A stretch of 64,000 nt of DNA from contig NC_086247.1 in NCBI RefSeq assembly GCF_021018805.1, forward strand, positions 89,822,140 to 89,886,139, in the 5' to 3' direction. The position numbers were made by a program, and so were the translations under genes. Each line of letters starts with the position of its first letter. Position 1 is the stretch's first letter. This document shows positions 37,901 through 51,090 of this stretch, in pieces. The notes under the pieces were generated by a model. That model did no database searches, was not told the DNA's origin, and was given only the letters and a program-made list of their open reading frames with translations. Origin of the DNA: Prinia subflava (lineage: Eukaryota; Chordata; Aves; Passeriformes; Cisticolidae).

Positions 37901-40900
37901 AACAAATTTGTAGCTTTGCTAGAAACAACAAAAGACAATTTGGGGAAATGCAGAAGTACTGCTAGAAAAGCTGAACACTACATTTCTATGTAAGATGCCA
38001 TGTGACTAATATAAGTGCTGTTCTGTCCCAGATAGGACTGCTGAAATTCTAAGCAGGTATCAAAAATTTACTGTTTCGTATTTCATAGATAATAATTTTT
38101 CTGAATGTTTTAAATAATACAGGAAATGTAGTGTGACAAACTTGACATTTGAGTATTAATATTGATACTGAAACAGTTCACCACAAAGAATGCCAGGGCT
38201 GCAGGAGGAAGGATAGCATTTTGATCAGATAAAGACAGAAAAGTTACAAAGCCCTTCATATATGTTGAAAAAAAGGCCTGGTGAAAACTGTGACAAAATT
38301 ACCTTTCAGGATTAGATGTTTTGTATCCTGTTTTGGTAATATCTCTGCAGCAAAGGTTGGAAGCAAAGAGACGTCCTTGCCATTTCTGTCTCCCCCCTTC
38401 CTCTCCCACTTGTAGTTTGATGAAGACTATTTGAAATAACGTTAAGAGTACAGGAGTACGGAGTGTTTTGGATTCACTTGTACAAGTACATGAGTGGATG
38501 TGGGCAAGAGAAGACACATGGGCATGTATACTCTTTGGTGACCAGTCTCGAACTTGCTTGAGATGCACTGTAAGTTATCCTTTCTAAAGTTGAGATTTGG
38601 CGACAGGTTACTTTGTTGAAGAGAGACCTTTCTTTTCTAAACATAAAATAGTGCTGACAGTCCCTTTTTTTTTTTTAAACAGGCAAGCTTGCTCTCCCAC
38701 CTGTGTGTGCACGTGAATGTGTGTACAATCCCTTACTATAAATTTGTTATGGCTTGCTCGGTTTTTGTAGTTAGTGTGGTGAGACCAGGAGAATACAGCC
38801 CTTCAAGCACGATTAAGTTTCAGCCTACCTACACGATGGAGCCCAAGGACTGTGTCCTCTTTGCATTCACAAGGTCCCTGGAAAAGAATACAAAATAAAG
38901 ATGTAGACTGGTGAAAAGCTGATGATACTTTGCAAGCAGAAGAGGCCAGCCCAAGCCAAGCCCACGGAAGGAACTAGAATGTTTCTGTTCTGTCGCTTTC
39001 TGCAGTGCAGTGCTGGTGTCAGTGTGCCCCAGTGTTGATAAATGTTAGTGGTTTTTGGCAGTTGTTTTTATAGAGATGATTTGGTAAGTCACTTAGCTGG
39101 TCATAGTACTGATAATTACAATGCTTTCCAAAATTCCATGTCAGTGGAGTATGTAGAATACTTTTTTGGCTTTGTACTGGTAGTATAGGTTGCACCAGTT
39201 TGATTTTAGCTGTTTAGCTATATGCAAATTAGTTAAAGGCATTTTATTTTTTGGGACAGGAAGGAAAAGTTTGTCAGCCTCCCTTCTGAAAGTGTTTTGG
39301 TAGCTGTGACCACTTTTTCCCGTCAAAAATATATCCTGTGCTTTCTGACTCTCTCATTTTCAGATGTGATTAATGGTAATTTTTATCTTTAGAATGCAAA
39401 TGGAATTTTTAGCATACTTTGGCACTGTATAATGCTTCTTTCTGCACAAACTGCTTACCTGACAAATTGAAAAGACAGGTATGTATTTAAAAACCAGCCA
39501 ACCCAAACCAAAGTACACTTTACCTTCTGAAATATTTATATACTTGTAGTTGTAGGCGCTGCAACATATTTATGTGGAAGTGGCACCATTCTGCTTTGCC
39601 AAGTGTAAGCAGCTCCCTTTAGCTGTGTGTTGCCACTGTAGGCAGGAGGAAATGTTGGGTAGTTCACTGGAATGAGGGCAAAGCCTTTGGGTCTCAGTGG
39701 GGGTAACCTACATGGGAACAACCTCTCTGAGGTACCTTTTGCAGGGGGTGTTGGCTGTTGGGGAATCACAGATCCCTGGCAGTTGTTGGCATTCCTGTAA
39801 AAAGGGTGAAACAACAGCACTTATATTAAGAAATGCAAATCCCTTGTTGCCATGTTCAAAGCAGGCAGACTCCTGACCCCTCAGTGATGCCAATGGCATT
39901 TTAGCCTGCCCCGGTGAGTTGTTAAATTCATTTGGCACAATCTCATTTTCATGAAGGACCTGGACTAGGATAGTAATGCATTGGAGATCTTACTCTCTAG
40001 GGCTGTGCAGTTTGTAAGGTGATTCACAGCGTGTACAGAGGGAATGGAAAATGTTATCTTGGAAGCATTCCAGTGTGTTATTTAGAAGTCATTTTGCCCT
40101 GGCACAAATGGGTGATTGTATGGGAGCCTCTAGAGCTACAGAGTGGAAGGTGAACCTCTTACACCCTCAGTTAGGCTATAACTAGTAAATGACATTTTAT
40201 TCTGTGGCCAGCTGTTCACCTGACTATTCAGACCTCTGTTCTAAATAAAAACCAAGAAAATAAAGTACTTCTGAGACCTTGGCCTGTTACAAGATGAGTT
40301 GCTGCTGCAGATGATTATATAGATCTATTTTACTGCCTGTTTCCTATGCCAAAATTTAGAAGTGTCTTGATTTTGAACTGCCCAGTAACACAGCCCAAAA
40401 TGGGAGTACGCATATTGAAGCAAATTACTTTTTTTACTTTATTTACTTTATTTCCTCTATTTCTTCAACTGTTTCTCAGGGTAGCGTCTGGTTCTACTGC
40501 CAGTGGTACAATAATAGGTTAATTTTTTTTTTAATTATAGTATAGTTGCTCAAAGGAACATAGAAGTAAATTGTTAAGAGAACATTTATCTTCTGATTTA
40601 GTGTCTGAAACTGCTTCCTTGATGTTAGGGGAAATTAATTAAATTAGGATCATATCTTTAAAGAAATAAGAACAATAAAAAACCCCCCAAACCCCAACAG
40701 TTGTATGTTCGAGCTGACCAGCATAAAAATGTGACTGAAAAATTGTGACATAAGGCCTAAATGACAGCTAATTGTCATGGTGAACGAAATAATCTTCCAT
40801 GGAGCTGTGAGTGGCCAACATATTATTATGCATTGTGGTCCTATTAATCCATAGATTATTGTCAGAGCATATGGTAGCTGCTCCAAAACATGCCATATAT

Positions 40901-42890
40901 AACATGCTTTTTGTACTGTTGTTTAAACTGCATCTGATGTGTAACTGAGGATATAGGTAGTCTTAAAAAAAGCCATTTTGCACTGTAGTATTTGCTAGCA
41001 ATATGGTATATGGCCAGGATGTAGGTACTCAAATTCAGTATGCTGCAGAATTTGTGAATTTGCATGTTAAAATACTTGTCATTTCTGGAAATACCCTGAG
41101 GTGTAACGGTCCACAACCTTCCTCTTCTAAATACTTATTAAATACTTGCTTTCAAAGCAGAATCTTTAGTCATTTGGAGCATGAAATTCATAGCTAGTGA
41201 TTTTAAAATCTCATAGTCAGGACTGTGACCCAGAATTATTTTTTACCATTTTTGCTGTCCTGTTGATTAATATGTGTGAAGTAGCAAAGCCTGTGTACCT
41301 CAGTGCTGTACCCTGTCGAGTGCAGTTCATTACCCTGCCTTTTGGGAAAATTGAGGGACAGCAAGGAAGACATGCAGGCAGAATCAGAAAGCCTCATGCA
41401 ATTCAATCCAGAGATAATTTCTCCTGGCATCACTTGGCTAAGGAGAGATAAATTGCTTATGCCTCTGGTCAGAATTGTGTAGTCACATGTGAACCCTTGA
41501 GAGTAGAGCATTCATACCTGGAGATGTCCTTCCTGGGGGGACATTTTGGAGCCTCTGGGAGGGGATCATGAGAGTGCTGGGGCTTGTTCATCTCAAACTG
41601 TGAAAGTTAGAGCCTCCCCTGCCTGTGTGCTGTTCAGAGATGGGGAACTGCCTGGGTGCAGGTGGTCAGATTTTAATTTTTCCCATCTGCCCCTGCAGCA
41701 ACTGCTCCTCATGGGTTTTTCTGCTGCTCTGTGCTGCTGCAGGTTAGGTTTATCCTGAGAGCATATGCTTGTGGGTGCCCCATGCCAGTGGTGCAGCTGA
41801 GGTATGCAGTCAAAAGAAGAATGAGGAGTGTGGGGGCTGCCTGTGAACCTGCTCATCTTCTGCACAGTTTCAGGAGACCTGGAAAATAAGGCAATTAATT
41901 ACTAAGCCTGGAGTTGGTTTAAATACAACTCAAATGTTGCATAATGTCTGTTACCTAAATTTTTCTATCCTTTAGGAATGTTGCCCCTTAGGGATAACTG
42001 GATATAAGAATGTTGCACCGCGTGTGCATCAAGGCGGGAATGTTCCTAGGGCTGCTGCAGCCCTCGCTGGAGGCGAGGACTCTCATTACACTGCACTGTT
42101 GGATTGCAGTGTAATGGTGGTTTTTAGTTTGTACTCTGTGGTGGCAGTACTGACCAGTGGCTGTGGTCTGTGAACCTGTTGACTTGGAGCCTGCCTCTGA
42201 AGAGCAGGGATTCAGGAAAGCAAAGCTGGCTGTCAGCTGGTGCAGTGGTTCTATGGTGGGCTTTGCTTTTATCCACAAAACCTTAGGGGCCTTGCAAATA
42301 GAAAAGGACTGAAAACTTGCTTGGCCTTTCTGCAGGTGAAGAGAGATCATAAAAGTTATCTTTTTGGTATGCCAATTGTTTTTTAGAATATTACTTATAC
42401 AGTTTCATTCTTATGCCATTTTCCCTGTCCATTTTGAGTCAATTAGCACCTCTTTCTCTTTGACTATATGTGCAATTGTAACTATCCAAAATTCTTTATT
42501 GATATAATAAAACAGTTAAATGAGCTGACTTTGAAAACACAAAATAAGATAGCTAAGTGTATCTATATAAAAATTAATGTTTAACAGAGAGCATCTTTGA
42601 TAAAGTTACCAAACATTCTGTGAGCAATGTTACAGTTATGGCTGTTTTCAGAGAACTTGAAAGCCTTCTGGAAAACTCATCCTTTGGAGTAAAATGTTTT
42701 CTGCTTGTTATGAAAGGGAATAAAGTGTTACTGTTGTTACTTGTCAGAATGCACTCATTTCTCATACCTTGTAGTAAATAATAACACTCCCCTTCTTATT
42801 TTTGAGATACTGAAGCATTGAAGTGAAAAATGCCTCATTTCATTATTTAGATATAAGCAAATAATCCTTTTTTCTCCCCTTTTCTTGCAG
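34941..42890 (+). other. Presumed long intron, middle part
   Basis: AT-rich, no gene supported. Items seen are T-rich runs near 38664-38676 and 40521-40532, a cryptic terminal-exon candidate at 38683-38899 and an RNA-like hairpin at 42075-42125. No assigned transposon. Confidence 0.5.
42075..42125 (+). other. Hairpin with 12-bp perfect core
   Basis: CATTACACTGCA (42084-42095) pairs exactly with TGCAGTGTAATG (42105-42116) across a 9-base loop. As RNA on the plus strand, pairing continues outward to 42075/42125 with A-U, G-C and G-U pairs and one mismatch (42082/42118). That gives about 20 pairs. This is shorter than a typical microRNA precursor stem, so no microRNA is claimed. Confidence 0.6.
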
Positions 42891-43825
42891 TATTTCTAAC
42901 TGCTCTTTAAAAATTCTGCTGCACCCCTGGTAGATGGGCCTGAAACAGGAGAAACCATTCCTAAAAGTTCAGCCTCGTTCATATCTGAGTGTGCTGCCTC
43001 TTTTGCTTCATTGTGTATCCACATCAACCTACTGGCATGATAACATGAAATGAGCTGCAGTCATCCATCCCTTTGCTTCATCTTGAGCAGTCAGGCTGGC
43101 AAGAGAGTGGAAAATGCTCCTCAGCAGCAGGTTTGATGCTTAGGAAACCTGCTTTGGGAGTAAATTCTTGCTTGGATGGGGACAACCTTGCTCCTGTCCT
43201 GTGCCATGGGTGCTGGGGTGCAGGGTGACAGAGGAGGAGCAGCAGGACATGCCAGGCTGTGTACCCCTGGCATGGGCCTTGCCCACACGTGGTTGCAGGA
43301 AGGGGCCAAATGGGAGTTCTTCATGCTGGGACTCATGGAACCTTGCTGGAGTTCAACTGAACAGTATAATTAGTATCATTTTAGCTCCCAGTCAGCTGTA
43401 ATAGGTACCAGGAAGCTGCTTCTCTTTGCATAGTTTATTAGAAAAGCTATTTTACTTTCCTACATGTATGCCTTATATGGAAGAACAGGCAGTGTGGCTT
43501 TTTGTCGAGAGACAGCATGAACTCTGTTTTCCAGTGTCACAGCTGGCAACTGAAATCTGCATCAAAATGCTTGTATCAAGCATCCTCTAGGCCAGCTAGG
43601 GGAAAGTACTGCTGAATGTGCTCATACCTGAGCTCAGGGCAGATCCCTGCTCTGGTCCTCCCTGGTGTCAAGGGAGTTAGTGGTCGAACTAGGGAAGCTG
43701 ATCTGGGCAATCCTCCAGCCGAAAGGATGTGAGGCAGAAACGGATGGGAGGAACTGTAAGTGATATGAGGGAAGCAGTAGGCTAGGAGAAGAAGGGTCCA
43801 ATAAAATCAAGTAATAAAACACATC
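42891..43825 (+). other. Possible cryptic or alternative terminal exon
   Basis: A very strong acceptor (T/C-rich run from about 42865, ending TTCTTGCAG at 42890) is followed by a 39-residue ATG frame at 42934-43053 starting MGLKQEKPFLK. No strong donor follows within several hundred bases, but AATAAA occurs at 43804-43809 region (TCCAATAAAATC). An alternative last exon is therefore possible. The peptide matches nothing I recognise, and intronic decoy acceptors are common. Confidence 0.2.
43471..43480. promoter_or_regulatory. Perfect intronic CArG box
   Basis: CCTTATATGG matches CC(A/T)6GG. It lies in the presumed intron about 26 kb from the promoter CArG box. A perfect CArG word is expected occasionally by chance in a window this size. 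Confidence 0.3.
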
Positions 43826-46800
43826 CATAAAACTGTAGGACCTGAAGTTTGAAACAGTAGCTCTATGCTTACATGCTTGGCACAGCTTTCATTTCTAATT
43901 TGTCTGCTTCCGTCAGGCTTCCTCTTGCCAGAGAGGTGGTCTGTATGCTCACTGCCTGCAGCTCGAGAGTCCTTGGTCTGCTCATGCCAGTGGTGGGTGA
44001 TAGAGGACCACAGGGAGATAAGAGTTTTCCCTGTAGCAGTCATTGCTCTTGGGTGGGTGTGCTTGGCTGGTTTTCCAGATCATAGACTTCAGGCATTAGA
44101 AATATTGTAGTCTATTAAATGTACTGTGGAACATTTGGCTGCACTAACTGCTGCTTTTAATAGAGTTCAGATCTGACATTTTTGGGACTGAGAGGGTTTG
44201 GGTGTAAACTTTGTTAAATTGGTTTTGAAAAAGGAAGTTCTTTCATGCTTTGAAGAGAAAAAAAATATGAAGACAGAACTGCAAGTCTCTTCCTTAAATC
44301 AAAGTTTTCTGCCTGAAACGGGAACAGCTCAGCAGAACAGTTTAAGTAAACATGGCCATAACTGCTTATCTGAGATATTGGCATCCTCTCTTCTTACTGT
44401 GTTACTTTTTTGTGGTATCCTGGCGTCTCTCAGTCACTGATGTATTTGTTCTCACAGCACCTTCTTTGTAGGCATATACTTTTGTGTCCATTTGATAGCT
44501 GCCACCAAGATTGGAGGCTTTTATCTGAAGAGCTTGCTCCAGGAGCGTACGCTTTCTACACCTCCACAGATGAGATTTTGGAATTGCTGTCTGAACAGTC
44601 CCTCCTGCCTCCAGCTCTGAATTTCTCTCTGTCTCTGTTGTGGCTTCTTTATTTATTAAGCAGGGGAAAAAACAGAGGCAACTGTTTCTGAGTCATCCCA
44701 AGTCAGCATTCAGCCCAGGACAGCATAAAATCTAGGCCAGTGATGGTTGGTGTACAGTTGTAGCCTATGTGGGGGTCGGTGAATGTAGTATAAACCCTGG
44801 GAGGTTTGCTGAAAATCACGTATGTATGTGAGAGTCCAAGGGATTAGCTACCATACTTCAAAGCTGGTGCCCGAGTGTGGGGTCATGATTCTTCTCCAAG
44901 GGAGGAAAAATGCACCATATTACAAGAATGACTTATTAATACCTAACATTACAGTGTGGGTGGGTTTTGCCTGTGTGTGTTACAATAATGCAGACCCACA
45001 CTGGGTCTTTTATCCAGGAACCACTGCCACATGCAAGTAACTCCTGTGCGCTGCAAGTTCTTCCATTGTACCTGTACCACTGTGATGAAGTTAGCTTGAA
45101 GCTTCATTATTAAAATTAATTTTCAAGTTAATGCTTTGCTCTCATGACCAGCTTCTAAAGAAACAAATTTGTTTTAATTTGTACATGACCAACACGAATA
45201 ATGTTTCAGTTACAGAATGTAGGACTGTAATTTATTTGATAGGTCTAGTAAAGTAAAAAATTCAGTGATGTTTCACAGAGCACTTCAGTGTGTTCTATAA
45301 CATCTTCAGAATAGTGGAAGAATAAGAAATGAGAAGTAAGTGATGCATTTTGTTTTTTCATGGGAATTAATGTGTCTGTACATTTTTGAGGCTCTAGTAT
45401 ATGTTCTTCCTCCTTTTGGTTATGTTACAGGGAATAAAATCAATTAAAAGAAGAAAAAGAGAAAAAGAAGACTGTGCCTCTTGCTCAGTTTTGTTGTGAT
45501 TCTGACAACAGTGCATCAGGTCATGGGAAGTGATCTCAGCCATATTTTTAGTTACAGGTTAAAAACCGATATTTTGTCATGAAATGGTGTCCAAAGCTTT
45601 AAAACTAGTACACATGCAGAAGTAAGTATATTGCACTGCCAGTGCCAATCTAGTACATAATGAGCTTCACAACTGTTTGGATCTGCTCTTCTTTCATAAT
45701 GGGCTGCAACTTGTTTACTAATGCTTGAAAGCATGTACACATCAAATAAATCTCTGGTATTTGGGCCATAGTGTACCAGCATTATGCAAAGGGAAGATTA
45801 ACCACACTCAACATTAAGCTATGATCCACTTCACTCTTGATTCCTCACCATAGTAAATCAACCAAACCATCAAAGAACAGAATTAGTGGAAGGGTTCCTC
45901 AGACAATAGATTTATTTCCATGTTTATTTGTATTATTGTTAAGAAAAGGGAAATCAGCAGAGCAAATCTGCCTGAGGCTTGGGGCACTATAAATTAATCA
46001 AAAGACATGAAGTGAACCTTTGGGTGTGGAAAACCAACACCAGATGCAAATGTTACATAGCTGCTTCATATGGTGTATACGGTGTTGCTGCAACAGCTGA
46101 GAGGCAACATGCCTGCTTTGACTGCTGCTGCTCTTAATAGATAGTCTTTAGCAAGCAGTATATTGGCAAATCTGACACAGTGAATTTGCAACGTTGACTC
46201 AGAAGACTTTCCTAACATGAAGCATCTTTAATGCATATCATTTTAGCTCTTTCCTGTTTTTACTCTGCTCTCTTTCAGTGAAAAGGTCAAGAAAAGCAGT
46301 AGCTCAGTGGCTGAATTTTTCTCAAGTGCTTTACAGCAGGGAAAGTGGGGAAACCTCTTAAAGTGGTGTCTTATTCAGTAAGTTAAACCTTTTTTTTCTT
46401 TAGTTAATTAATTTTTCTTTCATTTTTTAAATCCTATGTATTAGAATAATTGTAGTGCCTTATAAGGTGTCCCCAGGCAGATGTGGAGCTCCTCATCCCC
46501 ACCTTGGCTTTCCCCCTCCCCCAGAAGTAGTCTTTGCCAAATGAAACCTGGCAGCCCACTTTGGCAGATCCGGAAGGGCACAGCTGACTCAAACCCTACC
46601 ATAACGTGACTGTCCCTGTGCCCCAGCTGGGGCTGGTTGCTGCATTCCTGTTCAGAGATCGGCACTATCCAGTGTCTCTTCCTTCGGCACTTGCCGCGCA
46701 CGTGTGTGTGCGTGCACCCACACACTGCAGCAGTGCCCCCTCTTTGGCTTTGTACCCGGAAAGCCATCCAGCTGCATTAATGAGAGATTTTTTACAGACC

Positions 46801-49489
46801 AAAATGGGAACTTTCTGGGGTTTCTCCTACAGCGATAGCACAGGTATAGTTGATGTTCCTACCACTATCACTATAAGAAATAAAAGAGAGAGGTCTGTAT
46901 TAATTTATTTAGAGTAACAGATAAGGAGTACTCAGGAAGATTTTCTTTAATGTAACTAGAGGTTCAGTTAGTGCTGCTGCCTTACGTTGATTCCGATAGA
47001 AGGTCAGAGCCATAAAAAGTTTAGTGTTGAATATTCAAATTTAATTTGTAGCATCAATGTAGGATGCTTATAAGTTTAACTAGCCTTAAGGGTGCTAAGT
47101 ACTTCCAGCTGAGGCCAGACATACTTTCAGCTGGTCAGCAGTTCTTGTGATTTGGTCTGATACTACTTACTATCATTTTCTTGCACACCTGATATTTCTA
47201 CATTTTTTTGCAGGTATGAGTTTCTTTGCTCACATCCTTTTATGCCTCATTTGCTAACTCTTCTGTTCTGGAAAACTGGCAGGATGACAGCAAGCAACTC
47301 CCTCATCCTTTTGTGTTAGGACTAATCCTCAGGTTTCTTTCTGATGTGTCTCCAGAAATATGTATTCAGCTGAGGCTGAATGCCGATTTGATTTGTAATA
47401 CTAAAATTTCACAGTGCAGATCACTTTCTGTCTCTTAAAAAAAATCACAGCTGAGGTGTATGTGAACAGTTTCAGAGTTTTAAACTCAGTCACATAAAAT
47501 ATATTTCTAAAATACAGATGTACTTTGACACATGCCAGAGTACTTTGCTGAATCTGGATGTTTGTCTTTGTTTTGTAAACTTGGAACTTTACAATTAACA
47601 ATTAGATGACCCATCACTTAACAGGTTATGGTATTTTAGTGCTCTGAATTGTGCTTTGGCATGACAGACAGATTTTTATTTTGATTTCAGATTATATGGC
47701 TGGTTTTTCCTTTTTTTTTTTGCTTACCATATGATGTAATTAAAGTTTTGTTGCAGTGATTGGCAGTTGCTTTATTTGATACCTGTTTATAGACATTTAT
47801 TCATTACTTTTTCAGTGTACTGATATTTGTCAGAAGAGAATGGTATTATTTCTTTTGTCGATGAAAATGAGGCTATAAATTACTGTAATTTTGGGATACA
47901 TTTCTGGTATGAGCAAACAGTATTCCCTTGGTGAGTTTTCTGCTGTGGAAAACTAGGTTATGCATAATATATTTTAGAAAAGACCTGTATTCCTCTGAAG
48001 AGGAATGGCATTGTGCAACTCCTGGAAACAGAGAAGAATCTAAATGTATGTATAATCTCATTCAAAGTATGGAAGCATCTGCAGTGTTGTTCCTCCTTGT
48101 TCACTGTGGGGATAGGAAATGATTGGTTCTGGGTTCTGCTTGAGTTTTTATTTATTTATTTTTCTAACCCCTCTTTTTGTAGGACATAGGGTGAAGGGTT
48201 CAGCTTTGAGCACCTCAGTGCAGTCACCTGCCAGGTTCTTCCCAGAGCTGCCCTGAGCCTGCCAGTGGTGCAGGCAGTGGTGCTAGGTGCCAAGGTGATG
48301 ATACCCACAGTCACCAAAGATCAAACAAAAGTCACACAGATGTGTAACTTTGTACTTTACTGACAAGTACAAAAGGATTTTGCAAAATTACGACTTGAGT
48401 AAGCTGTGGGAGTAGGGAGGATATGATGTATTCTTCCCTGCTAAAATCATCATGTTAACACTCTTGGCACCATCACTGAACTCCACAGTAACTGGTGGTG
48501 TGCATTTTAAAAACGCACCCATCAGCACACACTGTTTAATTCTGTGTTCTGTTACACAACAGAGCGCGATTGCCTCAGTGAAGCACATCTGCATTGCGAG
48601 AGTAAACTCTCCTGGGAAGCAAGTGCATCTTCCACAGAAGTAGGAGTGAGGCGTGGGCTGGGCATTGCTATTTTGGCAAGCAGAGGCAGCCAGTGTTGGA
48701 AAGCTGCCTCACCTTTCACTTTCCATGGAACTTACCCTTTCTCCCTATTTCAGGCACCAGCCTTTGCCACTTGCTTCTCCTAATGGTGACATGGGGCTGG
48801 GGATGTTGTCAGTGGTTGGTTAAAGCATTTATCAGGGTTTTGGGAACCATGGTCTTTGCTATCTGTCTGGTTTGTTTGTGATCCTTGAGTGGAATAGGCT
48901 GTTAGGGAGCAGTAAAGAATGCAGTTTGGAAAAACATCTGGAAGAGCTAAGAAAACAATTTGTTTTTACAAAAAAAAAAACCCCAAAAATCCAACAACAA
49001 CAACAAAAGTGCCAAACAAAACCTCACCTGTGTGATAGTATCTTCTTTAACTGCAGAGTCGGCAGCAGTTGATGGAAGGCACAAAATTCCTGTAATTTTT
49101 ATATTGTGTTTCAGGTTGCTTCTTCCAAGTCTCTCTTTTGCTGGAAGCAAAGTGAAGCCCCTGCTGTCTCAGTTCTGCTGAAGTTCTTCCTGTCATCCTA
49201 AGCTTGGTTATCAACCCTCGTTTTTCTCCTATCAGCATGCATTAGATTTTTATGGCAGTTTAGCAAAGACTTTCCAACCGTGCCTATGACAGTGTAATTG
49301 GACCCCTCTGTCTCACTGAAATTACTCCCTCTTTAATGGGGGGCTCTGGCTGCTTTCTAGCACAGCTTTCTTTGAGGCAGGCTGGATGTCTCGTTAGCTG
49401 GTCTGTAATGTGGGTGCACAGCATTTCACCAGGCACTAGTCAAAGTAGTTATTCATGGTTTGCTGTTAAACTGCAAGACTGGAGTAAGT
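43826..49489 (+). other. Presumed long intron, further part
   Basis: AT-rich DNA without supported genes or assigned repeats. Short A-rich and CAA simple repeats occur at about 48969-49005. ORFs are chance-length. Confidence 0.5.
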
Positions 49490-49750
49490 GAGATTCCTCA
49501 GGAGTCTGTCCTGGCTTTGGTAGTACTCACTGTTTTCATTATTAAAATAATAGATGGAGCAGAGAGAGCAGTTGTTAAATTTACATAGGATAAGAAGTAT
49601 GAAGGGGGGCTGCAGGCTCCTTGGAAGGCAGGATTAAAGTTTTGAGCTGCCCTGGCTAACAGGAAGAATAGTCTGGGAAAAAAACATGAAAAACAGCCAG
49701 GATACAAACACAGAAGTGCTACAGAGAGATAGAAATATCCAGGTGCTTGA
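49490..49750 (+). mobile_element. Degraded CR1 LINE, reverse-transcriptase region
   Basis: The segment beginning with words like TCCTCAGGAGTCTGTCCTGG, continuing with an ATAGATGGAGCAGAGAGAGC word and then GGGGCTGCAGGCTCCTTGGA, follows the order of the avian/reptilian CR1 ORF2 segment near the polymerase active site region. It is heavily mutated, with no intact frame. Orientation is plus, the same as the next piece at 50267-50702, so both probably derive from one insertion. Identification rests on remembered family sequence. Confidence 0.6.
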
Positions 49751-50266
49751 AACAGAATGGGGTGACTCAGTAGTGGTTCTACAGAAGGTCTGTGAGCTGG
49801 TGTTGGGCTGTGTTGGAGTATCAGTTTGGCCTGGTTTGGTTGAATAGGGTGGTAAAAAAATCACAGCTGGTTCCCAGACCAGCAGAGAAAACCAGCCTGT
49901 GACAGCTCCCTCTCTCTTCTCCCCTGGCCCCTGGGCTGCCAGTGCTCTGCTGAGTGGGCAGCTTTTCTTTTGATCCCCTTCCCGCTTTGGTTCTGACCCC
50001 AGAGCTGGTGACCATGCCTGTAAGGAAATGTCCCAGCTCAAATCTTCCCAGGCCTGGTCCATGCGCACAGGACAGCGCATCTGAGAGGGAAAGGGGTCAC
50101 AAACCTGAGACTGGAAGTGTCATACAGTCATACAAGGAACAAGGATTCCCCATCCATGCTCCTCGAAAAAGCACCGTTTTAAGCTGTGTAAGGAACAGGC
50201 ATGAAATAACCCCTCCACTCCATTCAGTGTTTGAAATGGCTTAACATCTAGTTTGGGGCAACAAAG
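49751..50266. other. Sequence between two CR1 pieces
   Basis: This stretch does not clearly align with CR1 by eye, although part should correspond to the missing middle of the element. It is GC-richer (about 49860-50060) and may be diverged CR1, or foreign DNA inserted into it. No gene supported. Confidence 0.4.
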
Positions 50267-50702
50267 TCAAGAGCCAGCTGGATGGTGTCCAGGGAGAAGG
50301 CAGGAAAAATGATGAAAGATTTGGAACCTGGGAAAGAAGATGAAAGAATAGGGATTGTTTAGTCTACAGGGGACAAGGCCAGTAACAGACATGATAGTAG
50401 TGTTCAAGTATGTGGAAGATTCCTGCAGGGAGGAGGAGGGGAATAAACTGTACTGCCTGACTGCTTGGGGGTAGGTCTAAAAGAAATGGGCTCAATATGA
50501 AGGTGGCAAGAATTAGGTAAACATTTAAGAAAGCTTTGAAATTATAAGGGTATTTTGGTCCTGCAGTTATTTGCCTTTGAGAAAGCTGTGGAAGCATCAT
50601 CACTGGAGGTTTTTATAAAACAGACAAACCTCCTACAGGGATATTTTGGGCATTGCTTTGGGAAAGGAGGAGGAATACATGCTTCTGAAGGCTGTTTCCC
50701 AG
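50267..50702 (+). mobile_element. Degraded CR1 LINE, 3' region
   Basis: Several ordered words match the CR1 3' segment: GGCAACAAAGTC, GGATTGTTTAGTCTACAG, ACATGATAGTAGTGTTCAAG, GAGGAGGGGAATAAACTGT, AAAGCTGTGGAAGCATCATC and TGGAGGTTTTTATAA. They lie in the expected order and spacing, plus orientation. The element is old and non-functional, with no intact ORF. The classic octamer tail is not visible at its end; a (TTTA)7 run follows at 50717. Confidence 0.75.
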
Positions 50703-50716
50703 GAAATAGCAAAGAT

Positions 50717-50744
50717 TTTATTTATTTATTTATTTATTTATTTA
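50717..50744 (+). repeat. (TTTA)7 microsatellite
   Basis: Seven perfect TTTA units just after the CR1 fragment, followed by A6. Confidence 0.95.
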
Positions 50745-51052
50745 AAAAATTCTGCGAACGTAGATAATTAGGTAATCTAATAACCCAGCAGATAACTCAA
50801 GAGATAGTGGCAATTCATTATTGCAACATACCAGTGGTAAATAGACAGCTGATTTATGCACAAAACCCAATGATGATGATACCCTTCTGCTCTCTGTTCT
50901 AGTTTAAAAAAAATCTGAGTAAGCTAATTTTACTGGAGCATTTCAAAAGGCTGTTCCTGCAAATATCTTACTCTAAACAGAAATAGAGGAAGTGATGTTG
51001 GTTGACTTTGCTTATTGAAATATTGTGCAAACACTGTCAGTACCTGTTATTG

Positions 51053-51090
51053 ATTGTACATAGCATAGCCATAGTAAAGCTATGTACAGT
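51053..51090. other. Short inverted repeat
   Basis: TGTACATAGC (51055-51064) and GCTATGTACA (51079-51088) are exact reverse complements around a 14-base spacer, extended by one G-U and one A-U pair. Function unknown. Confidence 0.65.
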
